Shown: positions 7,807-15,454 of the stretch, one piece after another
Layout: each line of letters opens with the position of its first letter
Position numbering within the stretch: position 1 is the stretch's first letter
Origin: Benthortus sp964440495
GTDB lineage: Archaea > Thermoproteota > Nitrososphaeria_A > Caldarchaeales > Wolframiiraptoraceae
DNA: 21,533 nt
Direction: 5' to 3'
NCBI GenBank assembly: GCA_964440495.1
Contig: CAYTSD010000022.1
Coordinates: forward strand, 1 to 21,533
Position numbers and translations under genes: made by a program
The notes under the pieces: generated by a model
Databases searched by the model: none
The model's input: only the letters and a program-made list of their open reading frames with translations
Told to the model about the DNA's origin: nothing

Positions 7807-8259
7807 ATTAAACCCGCATACATCGTACTCCTCTACGGGTGATTCCTCACCCTTCCTAGGAAACTTCACGCCAAGTGGACAGACCCTCGGTGCACCCAAG
7901 GCCTGCCAAATCACTCTGACAGCCTCCTCCGGGAGGATTAGCTGTATCTCCCAAGTTATTCTACACGCCTCCCTTATCGGCACACCTAGTTTTGAGAGAG
8001 CGGCCTCTATGGTTCCATGCCTCCAGAGGATTTCTCTCACGATGCGGCGTCCCCTCTCCGTGAGGTATACGCCCCTCCTACTAGCCGTGACGAGGTTTTT
8101 CTCGGCAAGCTTCTTAACCATGAGGGAAGCCGTAGCCTTTGAGACGCCCAGCTCCTTAACTATCTCAGAGTTTCTGGCATAGCCCTTAGACTTAGAGTTG
8201 ATGAATATTGATAGGAGGTAGTCCATCTCCCTTCTGTTAAGCTCCTCAACCCTTACCAT
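7774..8259 (-). CDS. DtxR/MntR-like metal-dependent transcriptional repressor
   Basis: Last gene of the metal ABC operon and its likely feedback regulator. A winged helix-turn-helix occupies about residues 10-70 (recognition segment NSEIVKELGVSKATASLMVK, 30-49). The dimerisation/metal domain keeps Met12 (DtxR Met10), His81 and Glu85 (DtxR His79/Glu83) and Cys99 (DtxR Cys102). However, the following Glu-His pair of the family is Thr102-Trp103, with Glu104 next. CPLG (127-130) corresponds to the family's CPHG. Cys148 and Cys154 are extra. No SH3-like third domain is present (161 residues). ATG 8259 or TTG 8265 may start it; GGTGAT lies upstream of both. It overlaps the permease gene. Confidence 0.82.
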   Translation of the reverse strand: MVRVEELNRREMDYLLSIFINSKSKGYARNSEIVKELGVSKATASLMVKKLAEKNLVTASRRGVYLTERGRRIVREILWRHGTIEAALSKLGVPIREACRITWEIQLILPEEAVRVIWQALGAPRVCPLGVKFPRKGEESPVEEYDVCGFNLVCSSRNPKR

Positions 8260-9052
8260 GTCCAAGAACTATCACCACTATCATTAGGGCTGAGAGTATC
8301 CCTACACCCCCACTCGGAGGAATATTTATCATTCTCGCGAGGAAGTATCCGACCAGCATTAACGCTAAGGCCACGATGAAAGATATTGTTAGATGGGATT
8401 TCCTGCTCAGCCTCATCGCAACCGCTCCTGGAACAGCTAAGGCAACGTGGGTTATGAGGACGCCTATGGTTGCCGAGAGCGTTGAAGCAGTTATCGCTGT
8501 TAAAGCGTAGAAGACATATCGATAGAGCCTGACGTTTAGTCCAAGGGTCTTGGCCCCATCCTCGTCGAATGAGATATACTTGAACTCCCTGAAGATTAGG
8601 AGCATTATTGGAGCCACTATCACGGCTGCGACTACGACTTTGAGTAGGTCGTCTATCGTCGCTATAGCTGAAGTCCCCGTCACATACGCCCACGCCTCGG
8701 CAATAGCTGTGCTCGAGACATAGCTCGCCAAGTAGCTGAAGACTATAGTTATCGTGGTCGCCACGGCTACCGAGAGAGCTATCGCAGCGTCTTCCGCGAA
8801 CCCCTTCTCAACGAGCTCCGCGGTCATTATCGAGAGTAGTATGGCTGAGATTGTGGCGGCTAGAGGTATTGGTATGCCTAGGCCGAAGACTATGTTTAGG
8901 TAGACTCCGAGAACTGCTCCCCCAAGTATTGAGTGAAGCATGGTCAGCCCAAACATTGTACTCCTAGACATGACTAGTGGTGCGCTCACGGAGCCTACCA
9001 AGACCCCGCTTACGGCCGCCATTAGATAGGTTAGGAGGAATAGTTCAAGCAT
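8246..9052 (-). CDS. ABC-3 family metal permease (ZnuB/MntB-like)
   Basis: Membrane subunit of a zinc/manganese/iron-type ABC importer. It has about eight hydrophobic segments, with the early PLVMSRSTMFGLTMLHSILGG pattern and the DEDGAKTLGLNV cytoplasmic loop that contacts the ATPase, then ALTAITASTLSATIGVLI, all typical of the ABC-3 family. The ATG at 9052 is chosen because GGGTGA precedes it by five bases; a GTG nine bases further upstream (9061) is also open. The start overlaps the end of the ATPase gene and the stop overlaps the repressor start, so the operon is translationally coupled. Confidence 0.9.
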   Translation of the reverse strand: MLELFLLTYLMAAVSGVLVGSVSAPLVMSRSTMFGLTMLHSILGGAVLGVYLNIVFGLGIPIPLAATISAILLSIMTAELVEKGFAEDAAIALSVAVATTITIVFSYLASYVSSTAIAEAWAYVTGTSAIATIDDLLKVVVAAVIVAPIMLLIFREFKYISFDEDGAKTLGLNVRLYRYVFYALTAITASTLSATIGVLITHVALAVPGAVAMRLSRKSHLTISFIVALALMLVGYFLARMINIPPSGGVGILSALMIVVIVLGHGKG

Positions 9053-9809
9053 GGTCTTCACCCAGGATTACTCCCTCAGGCAGCTCGGTTACACCTGGAT
9101 AGGCCTTCCTAAGATTCTCAACCTTCATGACCTCCCCGGCCCTGCCGACGGCGTAAACCTTCTTGTTCAGCAGGATGACTATGGGCTCGAAGACCATGCA
9201 TGGGCTAAGCTCATGCGCCACGAGGAGAACATCTACTCCAAGCTTCCTGTGAAGTCTGTCCAGAAGCGCCGCTATCTCGCACTTTATGTCGAAGTCAAGC
9301 ATCGAGAACGGCTCGTCAAGTATGAGGAGCCTAGGCTTCCTGATTAGGGCTCGGGCTATGAGGACTCTCTGCCTCTGCCCACCGCTAAGCTCCGTGAAGA
9401 GTTTCTCGGAGACGCCGTCGAGCCCGACAAGCTCCAAGACCCTGCGAACCTCCTCGGCCACAGGCTTAGTCATTATCCTTGGAGGCGGAAACCTCGTCAA
9501 CGCGCCCATCGCTATAACCTCCTCAACCGTCATCGGGACATGAATGTTGATGTTCACAACCTGTGGAACATAGCCTACGAGCTGCTTAATCCTCCTAGAC
9601 TCCTTGAAGGGGTTGTAGCCATAGACCCTGACGGCACCCTTCTCAGGCCTTATCAACCCTATCAAGACCTTCAGCAGGGTGGTCTTGCCTGCTCCGTTAG
9701 GCCCCATTACTACGGTGAAGAAGGGGGAGCTGAGGGAGAAGGTTACCTCGTCTAGTGCTATGTTGGGGCCGAATCTAACAGTGACCCCCTCAACCTCTAT
9801 CTCAGGCAC
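9045..9809 (-). CDS. Metal ABC transporter ATP-binding protein (ZnuC-like)
   Basis: Cytoplasmic ATPase driving the metal importer. Walker A GPNGAGKTT (about 37-45), Q-loop GYVPQ, the LSGGQRQRV signature, Walker B LLILDEP and the switch histidine in LLVAHEL are all intact. The 254-residue length is normal. The GTG start at 9809 overlaps the last eight bases of the binding-protein gene, with GGGTGA upstream. Confidence 0.92.
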   Translation of the reverse strand: MPEIEVEGVTVRFGPNIALDEVTFSLSSPFFTVVMGPNGAGKTTLLKVLIGLIRPEKGAVRVYGYNPFKESRRIKQLVGYVPQVVNINIHVPMTVEEVIAMGALTRFPPPRIMTKPVAEEVRRVLELVGLDGVSEKLFTELSGGQRQRVLIARALIRKPRLLILDEPFSMLDFDIKCEIAALLDRLHRKLGVDVLLVAHELSPCMVFEPIVILLNKKVYAVGRAGEVMKVENLRKAYPGVTELPEGVILGEDHA

Positions 9810-10803
9810 CTCTCTTCACCCTCCACATCAGAAGCAACACTATTAGGAGTAGGATTATGTTGGCGGCTATGGAGGAGTAGGTGACCAAGCTTACGCCACC
9901 CTCACTCTCACTGCGTCCAGATACTCTGTAGGAGTCTATGATCGATGCCGTTGTAAGGGAGACTGACTGCGGGGTATCCGTCAGCTTGAGGAGAGGAACT
10001 ATGAGGTAGGGTACTCCTTGCTCCCTGAGGGTTGAGACGAATTTGGCGTGCCTGTTGGCCTCGAGGTCGCTCATGAGAACGAGGCTGGCTTCACCGCTCT
10101 TCAGGGACCCCACAACCCTCGCAATATCCTTCTCAGTAGGCTCTATATCAAGCTCTGGGAGAATCATGTCAACCACCTCAAGCCCAAGGTCTTGGGAGAC
10201 ATACTGGAGAACCGGGGAGAGGAGAATAATCCTCAAACCCCTCAGGTCCAGGGACTCAATAGACTTCTCAGCCGAGTCAAGCTGCTCCAAGAAGAGTTCA
10301 AGACGCTGCTCGTAGTAGCCTGCGCCATCAGGGTCAAGTCTAGAGAAGGCGTGCGCGCAGGCCGAGGCAATCGCTCTCAGCCCCTTGATGGAGAAGTGGT
10401 AGCCGTGGGGGTTTGGGCTCCCAGTCTTAGGGTTCGTGAGGAGCTTCAGTCCCTCGGCCTCATAGTCCTCGTAGTCAACTATCTCAGCCCTTATGAGACC
10501 GGTCTCAGCCAGCGTCTTAATCCTCCCCTCAACAACTAGATGAGATGGCCCGGTCATAACGACTAGGTCTGCGCCGCCCAGGGCCTCAAGGAGCTGGCTC
10601 TGACTAGGCTCATAGTGATGGGGGTCTGCTCCCGGCGGAACCACCGACCTCACCTCGACACGTTCCCCGCCGATAATCTGGATTATTGGGAGGAGGCGGG
10701 GTGAGGTTGTCGCGACTTGGAGCCTACCCTGAGCCTCCGCTCCAGCTAGAGGAGCAAGAAGTATTGGAAGCATGACCAGAAGTGGGAGGAGGGACCCTCT
10801 CAT
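9802..10803 (-). CDS. Metal ABC transporter substrate-binding protein, membrane-anchored (ZnuA-like)
   Basis: Extracytoplasmic metal-capture protein of the ZnuA/MntC/TroA class. It has an N-terminal signal peptide (about 1-25, ending AGAEAQ) and a C-terminal transmembrane anchor (about 315-327) with Arg/Lys on the cytoplasmic side; there is no lipobox. The ligand motif ADPHHYEPS (59-67) and the NPHGYHF motif (131-137) supply His62 and His133/136. At the third ligand, usually HDAFxY, I read SPVLQY (196-201), so the expected His appears replaced by Ser196. Metal specificity therefore cannot be assumed. First gene of an operon with the ATPase, permease and repressor. Confidence 0.85.
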   Translation of the reverse strand: MRGSLLPLLVMLPILLAPLAGAEAQGRLQVATTSPRLLPIIQIIGGERVEVRSVVPPGADPHHYEPSQSQLLEALGGADLVVMTGPSHLVVEGRIKTLAETGLIRAEIVDYEDYEAEGLKLLTNPKTGSPNPHGYHFSIKGLRAIASACAHAFSRLDPDGAGYYEQRLELFLEQLDSAEKSIESLDLRGLRIILLSPVLQYVSQDLGLEVVDMILPELDIEPTEKDIARVVGSLKSGEASLVLMSDLEANRHAKFVSTLREQGVPYLIVPLLKLTDTPQSVSLTTASIIDSYRVSGRSESEGGVSLVTYSSIAANIILLLIVLLLMWRVKRGA

Positions 10804-10835
10804 CCTCGGGAGTATTTTTCTCGGTCTTCAAGATA

Positions 10836-10856
10836 AAGTTTTATTGAATAAAACTT
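10836..10856. promoter_or_regulatory. Perfect 21-bp palindrome: candidate metal-repressor operator
   Basis: Arms AAGTTTTATT (10836-10845) and AATAAAACTT (10847-10856) are exact reverse complements around a single G. The site starts 33 bases upstream of the ATG of the metal-binding protein gene and overlaps or directly flanks its TATA region (ACTTTATCTT on the minus strand, about 10841-10830). That placement would block the transcription factors. The operon encodes a DtxR-like repressor, so this is its most likely target. It also lies about 50-70 bases before the divergent S3Ae gene. Confidence 0.6.
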
Positions 10857-10907
10857 CGGCGTGAGCGCTAATATTCTTATTCTAGACCCTTTTAAGCAGA
10901 GCCAGGC

Positions 10908-11555
10908 ATGCCGCGTAGACCCTCAGAGAGGAAGCCTCCGAAGAAGGTGATAACCATCTACTCGCCCGAGTACTTCGGCTACAAGGAGATTGGAACCACT
11001 TGGGCCGTGGACCCTCAGCAGGCTGTCGGGAGAACCATCTGGGTAAGCCTCTACACCCTGACAGGGGACTTCAGCAAGCAGTACCTCCTCCTAAGGTTCA
11101 AGATAGTTAGGGTGAAGGACTCGGTCGCCGAGACCGTCTTCTATGGCCACGAGTACGGGAGAGAGTTTGTGAGAAGCCTTGTACGCAGGGGGACGAGTAG
11201 AATCGATGGAATCTTCAACCTAGTGACGAAGGACGGGTTCCATCTAAGGGTTCAGGCAACGGCCTTCACCCTCCGGAGGGTCAGACCACACACAGTCAAA
11301 GCCAAGAAGATTAGGAAAGTCATGCAGCAGGTGCTCGAGGAGGCTGCCAAGAACCTCACGCTCGCCCAGATGGCCCAGGAGATGGTGTTGGGGAAGACGG
11401 CCTCGGATATCTACCAGGAGGCTAAGAAGATAGAGGTTCTCCGCCACGTAGGTGTGATTAAGAGTAAGGTTCTCAAGATACCTGAATGGGTTTACGGCGG
11501 TGAGAAACCCAGGGAACTCGTGGAGGCGGAGCAGCCCCAGCAGGAGGCAGCTTAG
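10908..11555 (+). CDS. rps3ae: 30S ribosomal protein S3Ae (eS1)
   Basis: Archaeal/eukaryotic-specific small-subunit protein near the mRNA exit. The 215-residue protein has the basic N-terminus, the GRTIWVSLYTLTGDFSKQ strand region, the FYGHEYGREFVRSLVRRGTSRI segment and a C-terminal KTASDIYQEAKKI helix expected for the family. A TATA-like TAATATTCTTAT lies about 30-40 bases upstream. In other archaea S3Ae often sits near S15, RecJ and Pcc1; here the metal operon lies between them. Confidence 0.96.
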   Translation: MPRRPSERKPPKKVITIYSPEYFGYKEIGTTWAVDPQQAVGRTIWVSLYTLTGDFSKQYLLLRFKIVRVKDSVAETVFYGHEYGREFVRSLVRRGTSRIDGIFNLVTKDGFHLRVQATAFTLRRVRPHTVKAKKIRKVMQQVLEEAAKNLTLAQMAQEMVLGKTASDIYQEAKKIEVLRHVGVIKSKVLKIPEWVYGGEKPRELVEAEQPQQEAA

Positions 11556-11562
11556 GGAGAGG

Positions 11563-12153
11563 GTGGCGGAGACAGCGGCAAAACTACTCTACGAGGGCAA
11601 GTTCAAGGAGTTTATCGACGCGAAGAAGACAGCAGCCCAAGACCTTGGAGCAGACTCCCTGCCCAGCAACCTGGAGGTTGCCTTGAAGCTTCTTGAGATA
11701 GCGTTGGAGGCGGAGGGTGAGGAGTATTGGAGGAGGTTGAGGAGGCTTAGGGAGACAGCTCTAAAGCTTATGGAAACCCTTAGAAAGTTTAATCCAAGGC
11801 TCGTTGGAAGCGTCTGGCGCGGAGTCGTAAAGCCTAGAAGCGATATAGACATAGAGGTGGACTGGGAGAATCCCCCGGAGATAGTGGAGACTCTGAAGAA
11901 GGCTGGATACATTGTTAAAGATGTGGAGCCTGTCAACGTCCCCGAGCCTCTGAGGATAGGGAGCCTATGGAGGATTAAACTCGAGATAGACGGATTAGAG
12001 GCAGAGGTTATTCTGAAGGAGCATGAAGCCTACCTGAATCCACAACCCTGCCCAATCTACGGAGACCCTAGGAAAGGTTTAAGCCTAAGCGAGCTTAGGA
12101 AGCTTCTGGAGAGAGACCCTGAGAGACTCTTCATACCCAGGAGGAATCCTTGA
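11563..12153 (+). CDS. Small nucleotidyltransferase-domain protein
   Basis: Belongs to the polymerase-beta/MNT-like nucleotidyltransferase superfamily. It has the GSVWRG turn followed by SDIDIEVDW (about residues 82-101), giving the catalytic Gly-Ser and the first two Asp residues of the metal site, with a possible third acidic residue in LEAEVIL (about 145-150). A helical N-terminus of about 75 residues precedes it. Translation is open to 11500 inside S3Ae, but GTG 11563, just after the S3Ae stop and preceded by GGGAGAGG, is the more natural start (196 residues). Its substrate is unknown; tRNA- or protein-directed nucleotide transfer are both possible. It is immediately followed by a DUF2095-like gene. 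Confidence 0.7.
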   Translation: MAETAAKLLYEGKFKEFIDAKKTAAQDLGADSLPSNLEVALKLLEIALEAEGEEYWRRLRRLRETALKLMETLRKFNPRLVGSVWRGVVKPRSDIDIEVDWENPPEIVETLKKAGYIVKDVEPVNVPEPLRIGSLWRIKLEIDGLEAEVILKEHEAYLNPQPCPIYGDPRKGLSLSELRKLLERDPERLFIPRRNP

Positions 12154-12501
12154 ATGGAGATAGATGAGAGAGAGTTCAAGAGACTCTTCCCAAACCTCTA
12201 CCGGGAGATAACTGGAAAGAAGATGAGCCTCCCAATAGACGCCGTCAGAACAACCCCCGAAGAGGCTGAAAAAGAGGCAGGAAGAAGAGAACCCTCACTA
12301 CCAGGCCCCATAGACTATCTAAGGAGATGCGATACAGACGAGGAAGCAATCGACGTCATAGACTACCTCGAACGCCGCGGAGAGATAGATGGAGAAGAAG
12401 CTGAGAAACTCCGCAAACAGGTTAGGGAGAGAGGGGTGAGAAGCTTCGGAAGCAAGAAGGAATGGGGATACTACTCGGAGAAATACCTAGGAGGAAAATA
12501 G
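12154..12501 (+). CDS. DUF2095-like archaeal protein, function unknown
   Basis: A 115-residue charged protein with no membrane segment. It begins immediately after the stop of the nucleotidyltransferase gene (no gap), so the two are co-transcribed. The central RRCDTDEEAIDVIDYLERRGEI helix-rich segment (about 57-78) and the C-terminal RERGVRSFGSKKEWGYY pattern match my memory of the archaeal family DUF2095, whose function is unknown. The tandem placement after S3Ae suggests an RNA or translation link, but this is inference only. Confidence 0.65.
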   Translation: MEIDEREFKRLFPNLYREITGKKMSLPIDAVRTTPEEAEKEAGRREPSLPGPIDYLRRCDTDEEAIDVIDYLERRGEIDGEEAEKLRKQVRERGVRSFGSKKEWGYYSEKYLGGK

Positions 12502-12519
12502 CTCCAAAAACTACACCGT

Positions 12520-12537
12520 TTTTCAGGTCCCTGAAAA
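12520..12537. terminator. Inverted repeat after the S3Ae operon
   Basis: TTTTCAGG (12520-12527) and CCTGAAAA (12530-12537) are perfect reverse complements with two bases between, about 20 bases past the DUF2095-like stop. It lies in a 176-base gap between convergent genes and may help terminate the S3Ae transcript. It is not a standard archaeal poly-T terminator, so the role is uncertain. Confidence 0.3.
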
Positions 12538-12677
12538 CTATAACCATGCATTACTCAGTGAGCTTTCCTCAAAAACCTCACAACAAGAAGTGAGAAGGAT
12601 ATAGCTATTCAAGACTTTCTTAATTCTAAGCGGATAATATTGTCGTCTCCTTCAGGTTTTAGGAAGATTCACGATAG

Positions 12678-13886
12678 TTAGCCTCTCTTCCCTGTTGCGA
12701 TTATTGATATTATGTCTCCCCATTTCAGTTTGTAGTCTTCTCCGAGTCTAATCTTTCTTCTAGCGTCGACTGCGTATAGGAATGTTTTTCCTAGTTCGCT
12801 GTGGATTTTGTAGGCTAGGTCTCTTGGGGTTGAGCCTTTCGGGACTAGGTAGACATCTGGGAGAACGTTTCCGTCGTGGTCTGTTAGTTTTTCAGGGTCT
12901 TCGACAGGGTAGACGGGAATGTAGTTCAGTAGCTCAAAGTATGCCTTGTTCACAACTTCTTGGACGCCTGTTGAGCCCCACTTTCTCAAGACGTTTTCAC
13001 GTATCATCTCTAGGGCATGTTTCTGGGCTGAGGTGAGCTTCGAGTCATCGACTATCTCGAAGTCGCTGTCTCCTGGAAGATATCTGATGAGCCCCTTCTC
13101 GGCTGCGAGTCTAAGTATCCTCTCGGCTTCAGCGCTTACTGGGATTGTTAGGTAGCCTGCCTTCCGAAGCCTCTCAACACCCTTCTCAGCGCCTGGGATG
13201 TCTATCTTGTTGGCTGCAACTATTATCGGCTTACTTCTCCTCCTGAGCTCTCCAGCAAATCTATGGAGGTCTTCTCGAGTCCACTTGGTCGGCCTTGAAG
13301 GATTTAGGTCGAGTTCGCTTATCGCGTCACGTATGATTGCGCCGTTTATCCCGAGTCCTGAGAGCTTTTTCTCCAACTCGTCCCCGAGTTCTCCAACCTT
13401 GTTCTCAACTATTCTAGAGATTCTGTTCCAGTCTGATGCTAGTAGGTTTTCGAGCCAGTAGTCAAATTCCTCTTCAACGAGTTTGACATCTTCAACTGGG
13501 TCTCCGACACCTGGTTTAACCGGGTTTCCATCGGGGTCTGTGGCTCCAGCCGCGTCTACGACGACTACTAGGGCTGAGGCTTGACGTATCTCGTCTAGGA
13601 ACTGTAGTCCAAGTCCCTTGCCCTCGTGGGCGCCTCTAATTATTCCTGGGCAGTCGATAACCTCTATCGGGATAAGCCTCACACCATTAACGCACTTAGA
13701 GTTTCTCGGATTGTCCTTCACCCCAAGCTCTCTACACACACAGTTAATCCTGAGATAGGTTACGCCCCTGTTCGGCTTAATCGTGGTGAACGGGTAGTTG
13801 GCTATCTCTATTGGTGCGAGAGTCATTGCTGAGAACATCGTGCTCTTCCCGACATTGGGTTTCCCAACGATTCCAGCTAGCTCCAT
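12678..13886 (-). CDS. Archaeal Obg/YchF-family GTP-binding protein with TGS domain
   Basis: A translation-associated P-loop GTPase of the archaeal YchF/Obg-related class. G1 GKPNVGKST is at 8-16, G3 DCPG at 78-81, G4 NKID at 226-229 and G5 SAEAE at 251-255. A helical insertion follows G3, and a C-terminal TGS domain spans about 325-398 (YLVPKGSTPRDLAYKIHSELG...). The NKID motif suggests GTP rather than the ATP preference of bacterial YchF. Cys49, Cys51 and Cys65 cluster in the effector region. A TATA-like AGATAATTTAC (about 13919-13909) lies only about 25-33 bases before the ATG, so the mRNA may be leaderless. Confidence 0.92.
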   Translation of the reverse strand: MELAGIVGKPNVGKSTMFSAMTLAPIEIANYPFTTIKPNRGVTYLRINCVCRELGVKDNPRNSKCVNGVRLIPIEVIDCPGIIRGAHEGKGLGLQFLDEIRQASALVVVVDAAGATDPDGNPVKPGVGDPVEDVKLVEEEFDYWLENLLASDWNRISRIVENKVGELGDELEKKLSGLGINGAIIRDAISELDLNPSRPTKWTREDLHRFAGELRRRSKPIIVAANKIDIPGAEKGVERLRKAGYLTIPVSAEAERILRLAAEKGLIRYLPGDSDFEIVDDSKLTSAQKHALEMIRENVLRKWGSTGVQEVVNKAYFELLNYIPVYPVEDPEKLTDHDGNVLPDVYLVPKGSTPRDLAYKIHSELGKTFLYAVDARRKIRLGEDYKLKWGDIISIIATGKRG

Positions 13887-13920
13887 CTAGGTCAAGGTAG
13901 AGGTTCTAGTAAATTATCTT

Positions 13921-14403
13921 TTACCTCAGTCTCCTTTCAATATGTTTTAGGAGTGTGTTGGGTAGTTTGAGTTCCTTGTCGCTTCTCACGGCTGGGTGAT
14001 AGGGGTCGACCATTATGACCTCATACCATTTGTAGAGGCCGTCCTCTGCAACCCAGTAGGCTCCAAGTGGATGGAGGTTTGGGTAACGCTTCTTGGCACG
14101 CTGTATAGCCTCCTCCATCATCGTCACGTTTACCTTGTGTTTGACGACTCCTATGGCCTTCGGCCTCCGCCCAGCCCTCGGCCTAGGCTTCTGGAACCCG
14201 CCCCTCCTAACCCTCACCCGGAGAACTATGAAGCCCTGCTTAGCCTTGTATCCGAGGGCTCTGGCCCTGTCGAGGCGGAGAGGCTTCTCAACCCTAACCA
14301 CCGCGGGCTGCCTCCTCCACCTAATCAGCCTCTGCTTGATCCTGGCTCTAAGCTCCTCAGGCTTCTCCCTCCAGAGCTCGTTGAGCTGGCTGTAAAGTCC
14401 CAT
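13921..14403 (-). CDS. rpl15e: 50S ribosomal protein L15e (eL15)
   Basis: Archaeal/eukaryotic large-subunit protein. It has the typical MGLYSQLNELW start, the RLIRWRRQPAVVRVEKPLRLDRARALGYKAKQGF segment, the RRGGFQKPRPRAGRRPK basic loop and a C-terminal WYEVIMVDPYHPAVRSD block. ATG 14403 is chosen over the upstream GTG (14436) because it gives the family N-terminus. A TATA-like GTTAAATAGG near 14448-14440 also predicts transcription starting near 14418, after that GTG. GGAGGG lies unusually close to the ATG. Confidence 0.95.
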   Translation of the reverse strand: MGLYSQLNELWREKPEELRARIKQRLIRWRRQPAVVRVEKPLRLDRARALGYKAKQGFIVLRVRVRRGGFQKPRPRAGRRPKAIGVVKHKVNVTMMEEAIQRAKKRYPNLHPLGAYWVAEDGLYKWYEVIMVDPYHPAVRSDKELKLPNTLLKHIERRLR

Positions 14404-14438
14404 TCCCTCCAAGCACCTATAGCGGCTGTCCACCAAGC

Positions 14439-14471
14439 CCTATTTAACGGGTTCCCTAACGTAAACTTAAA
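14439..14471. promoter_or_regulatory. Divergent promoters of L15e and dCTP deaminase
   Basis: Two back-to-back TATA-like boxes: GTTAAATAGG on the minus strand (about 14448-14439) about 40 bases before the L15e ATG, and AAACTTAAAG on the plus strand (about 14463-14472) about 35-40 bases before the dCTP deaminase ATG at 14505. The short 101-base gap carries both. Confidence 0.45.
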
Positions 14472-14504
14472 GGATGGAAGAGAGTGCTTGATGTCTGAGC
14501 GGCG

Positions 14505-15017
14505 ATGATCTTAAGCGACAGGGATATCCGAGAGTTCATTAGGTTGGGGAAGATTAGGTTTGAGCCGGAGGTCTCACCTGACCAGATAGGGGCTGGCTCG
14601 GTTGACCTAACGCTCTCAAACAGGTTCTGGAAGTTTAAGGAGGATGTGAAGGTAATCGACCCCTCAACCCAGGGATTTGAAGACGTTATGGAGGAGACCT
14701 GCGTGGATGAGCTCATCCTACCGCCTCATGGAATGGTTCTAGGGATAACGCGTGAGAAGGTCTACGTCGATGAGGATGTCTGCGGCTGGATAGAGGGTAG
14801 AAGCAGGTTCGCCCGCCTAGGGTTGGCCATCCACTCCGCAAGCGGCTTCATCCAGCCAGGCTCCCACAACCATCAGATACTGGAGATCTCGAACATTACC
14901 CCCCATCCTATCAGGCTTAAAGCTGGGATGAGAATAGTTCAGATAGTCTTCGAGCTTACTAGAAGTAGGACCGAGAAGCCCTACAGGGTTTATGGAGATA
15001 TTGCGAGGGAGCAGTAG
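14505..15017 (+). CDS. dcd: dCTP deaminase (or dUTPase-like family member)
   Basis: Trimeric trefoil nucleotide enzyme that deaminates dCTP toward dUTP/dUMP for thymidylate synthesis. Conserved elements are the N-terminal SVDLTLSNRF (32-41), GWIEGRSRFARLGL (94-107) with the family Ser100 and Arg101/104, and QILEISN (124-130) with Glu127 at the catalytic Glu position of Dcd. The loop that usually reads ...DPG is FIQPG here (Gln117). The 170-residue length is normal. It leads an operon with the RNA-binding protein and RNase P genes, the next start lying two bases after its stop. Confidence 0.87.
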   Translation: MILSDRDIREFIRLGKIRFEPEVSPDQIGAGSVDLTLSNRFWKFKEDVKVIDPSTQGFEDVMEETCVDELILPPHGMVLGITREKVYVDEDVCGWIEGRSRFARLGLAIHSASGFIQPGSHNHQILEISNITPHPIRLKAGMRIVQIVFELTRSRTEKPYRVYGDIAREQ

Positions 15018-15019
15018 AG

Positions 15020-15454
15020 GTGCCGAGGATAGAGCGTCTAGTGGTTCAGGTGCTGTGCCACGCAACCGAGGACGAGGAGAAGGTGATGAAGGCTGTTGAG
15101 AACCTAGTAGGCTCAGAGGCCATGGAGCATATGGCGCTGAGCAGCAGCTCCCTAACAGGCCACTACGGTGACCCAATCTCCCTAATCCGCCTAACACTCT
15201 TAGAGGGAGCCGTCGCAAAGCAGGTCTTTAGAAGCATCTTAGAGAGGCTCAGCCCGCAGGAGAGGGAGGAGATATGGAGTGAGAGGGCTGAGAAGGGGAA
15301 GCATGGAGGGAAGATCTACCTGAGACTCGACAAGCAGGCGGCGTACCTAGGAGCTGCCAGAATCTCCGACAGAGACCCTATTAGGATACAGGTCAATATA
15401 CGTGGAAGGGTTGAAGCCTTTAGGAGGAGGCTGGAGAGCGGTAGAGATGGCTAG
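15020..15454 (+). CDS. COG1325-type RNA-binding protein (predicted exosome-associated)
   Basis: A 144-residue archaeal protein of the COG1325 family, predicted to have an RNA-binding fold and to associate with the exosome. It opens with a beta strand-helix pattern (IERLVVQVLCHATEDEEKV) and carries the YGDPI segment followed by a helix and KIYLRLDKQAAYLGAARI (about 98-115) characteristic of the family. It starts with GTG two bases after the dCTP deaminase stop, and its stop overlaps the Rpp30 ATG. The association with RNase P genes, as in many archaea, supports a role in RNA processing. Confidence 0.8.
   Translation: MPRIERLVVQVLCHATEDEEKVMKAVENLVGSEAMEHMALSSSSLTGHYGDPISLIRLTLLEGAVAKQVFRSILERLSPQEREEIWSERAEKGKHGGKIYLRLDKQAAYLGAARISDRDPIRIQVNIRGRVEAFRRRLESGRDG

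Noticed and set aside
8253..8693. Minus-strand 146-codon frame inside the metal permease
   Set aside because: It overlaps a clear ABC-3 permease in another frame and has no family features.
10043..10539. Plus-strand frames within the binding-protein gene
   Set aside because: Opposite-strand shadows of a well supported gene with signal peptide and ligand motifs.
14404..14436. Upstream GTG start of L15e
   Set aside because: It lies upstream of the predicted transcription start and adds residues not typical of L15e.
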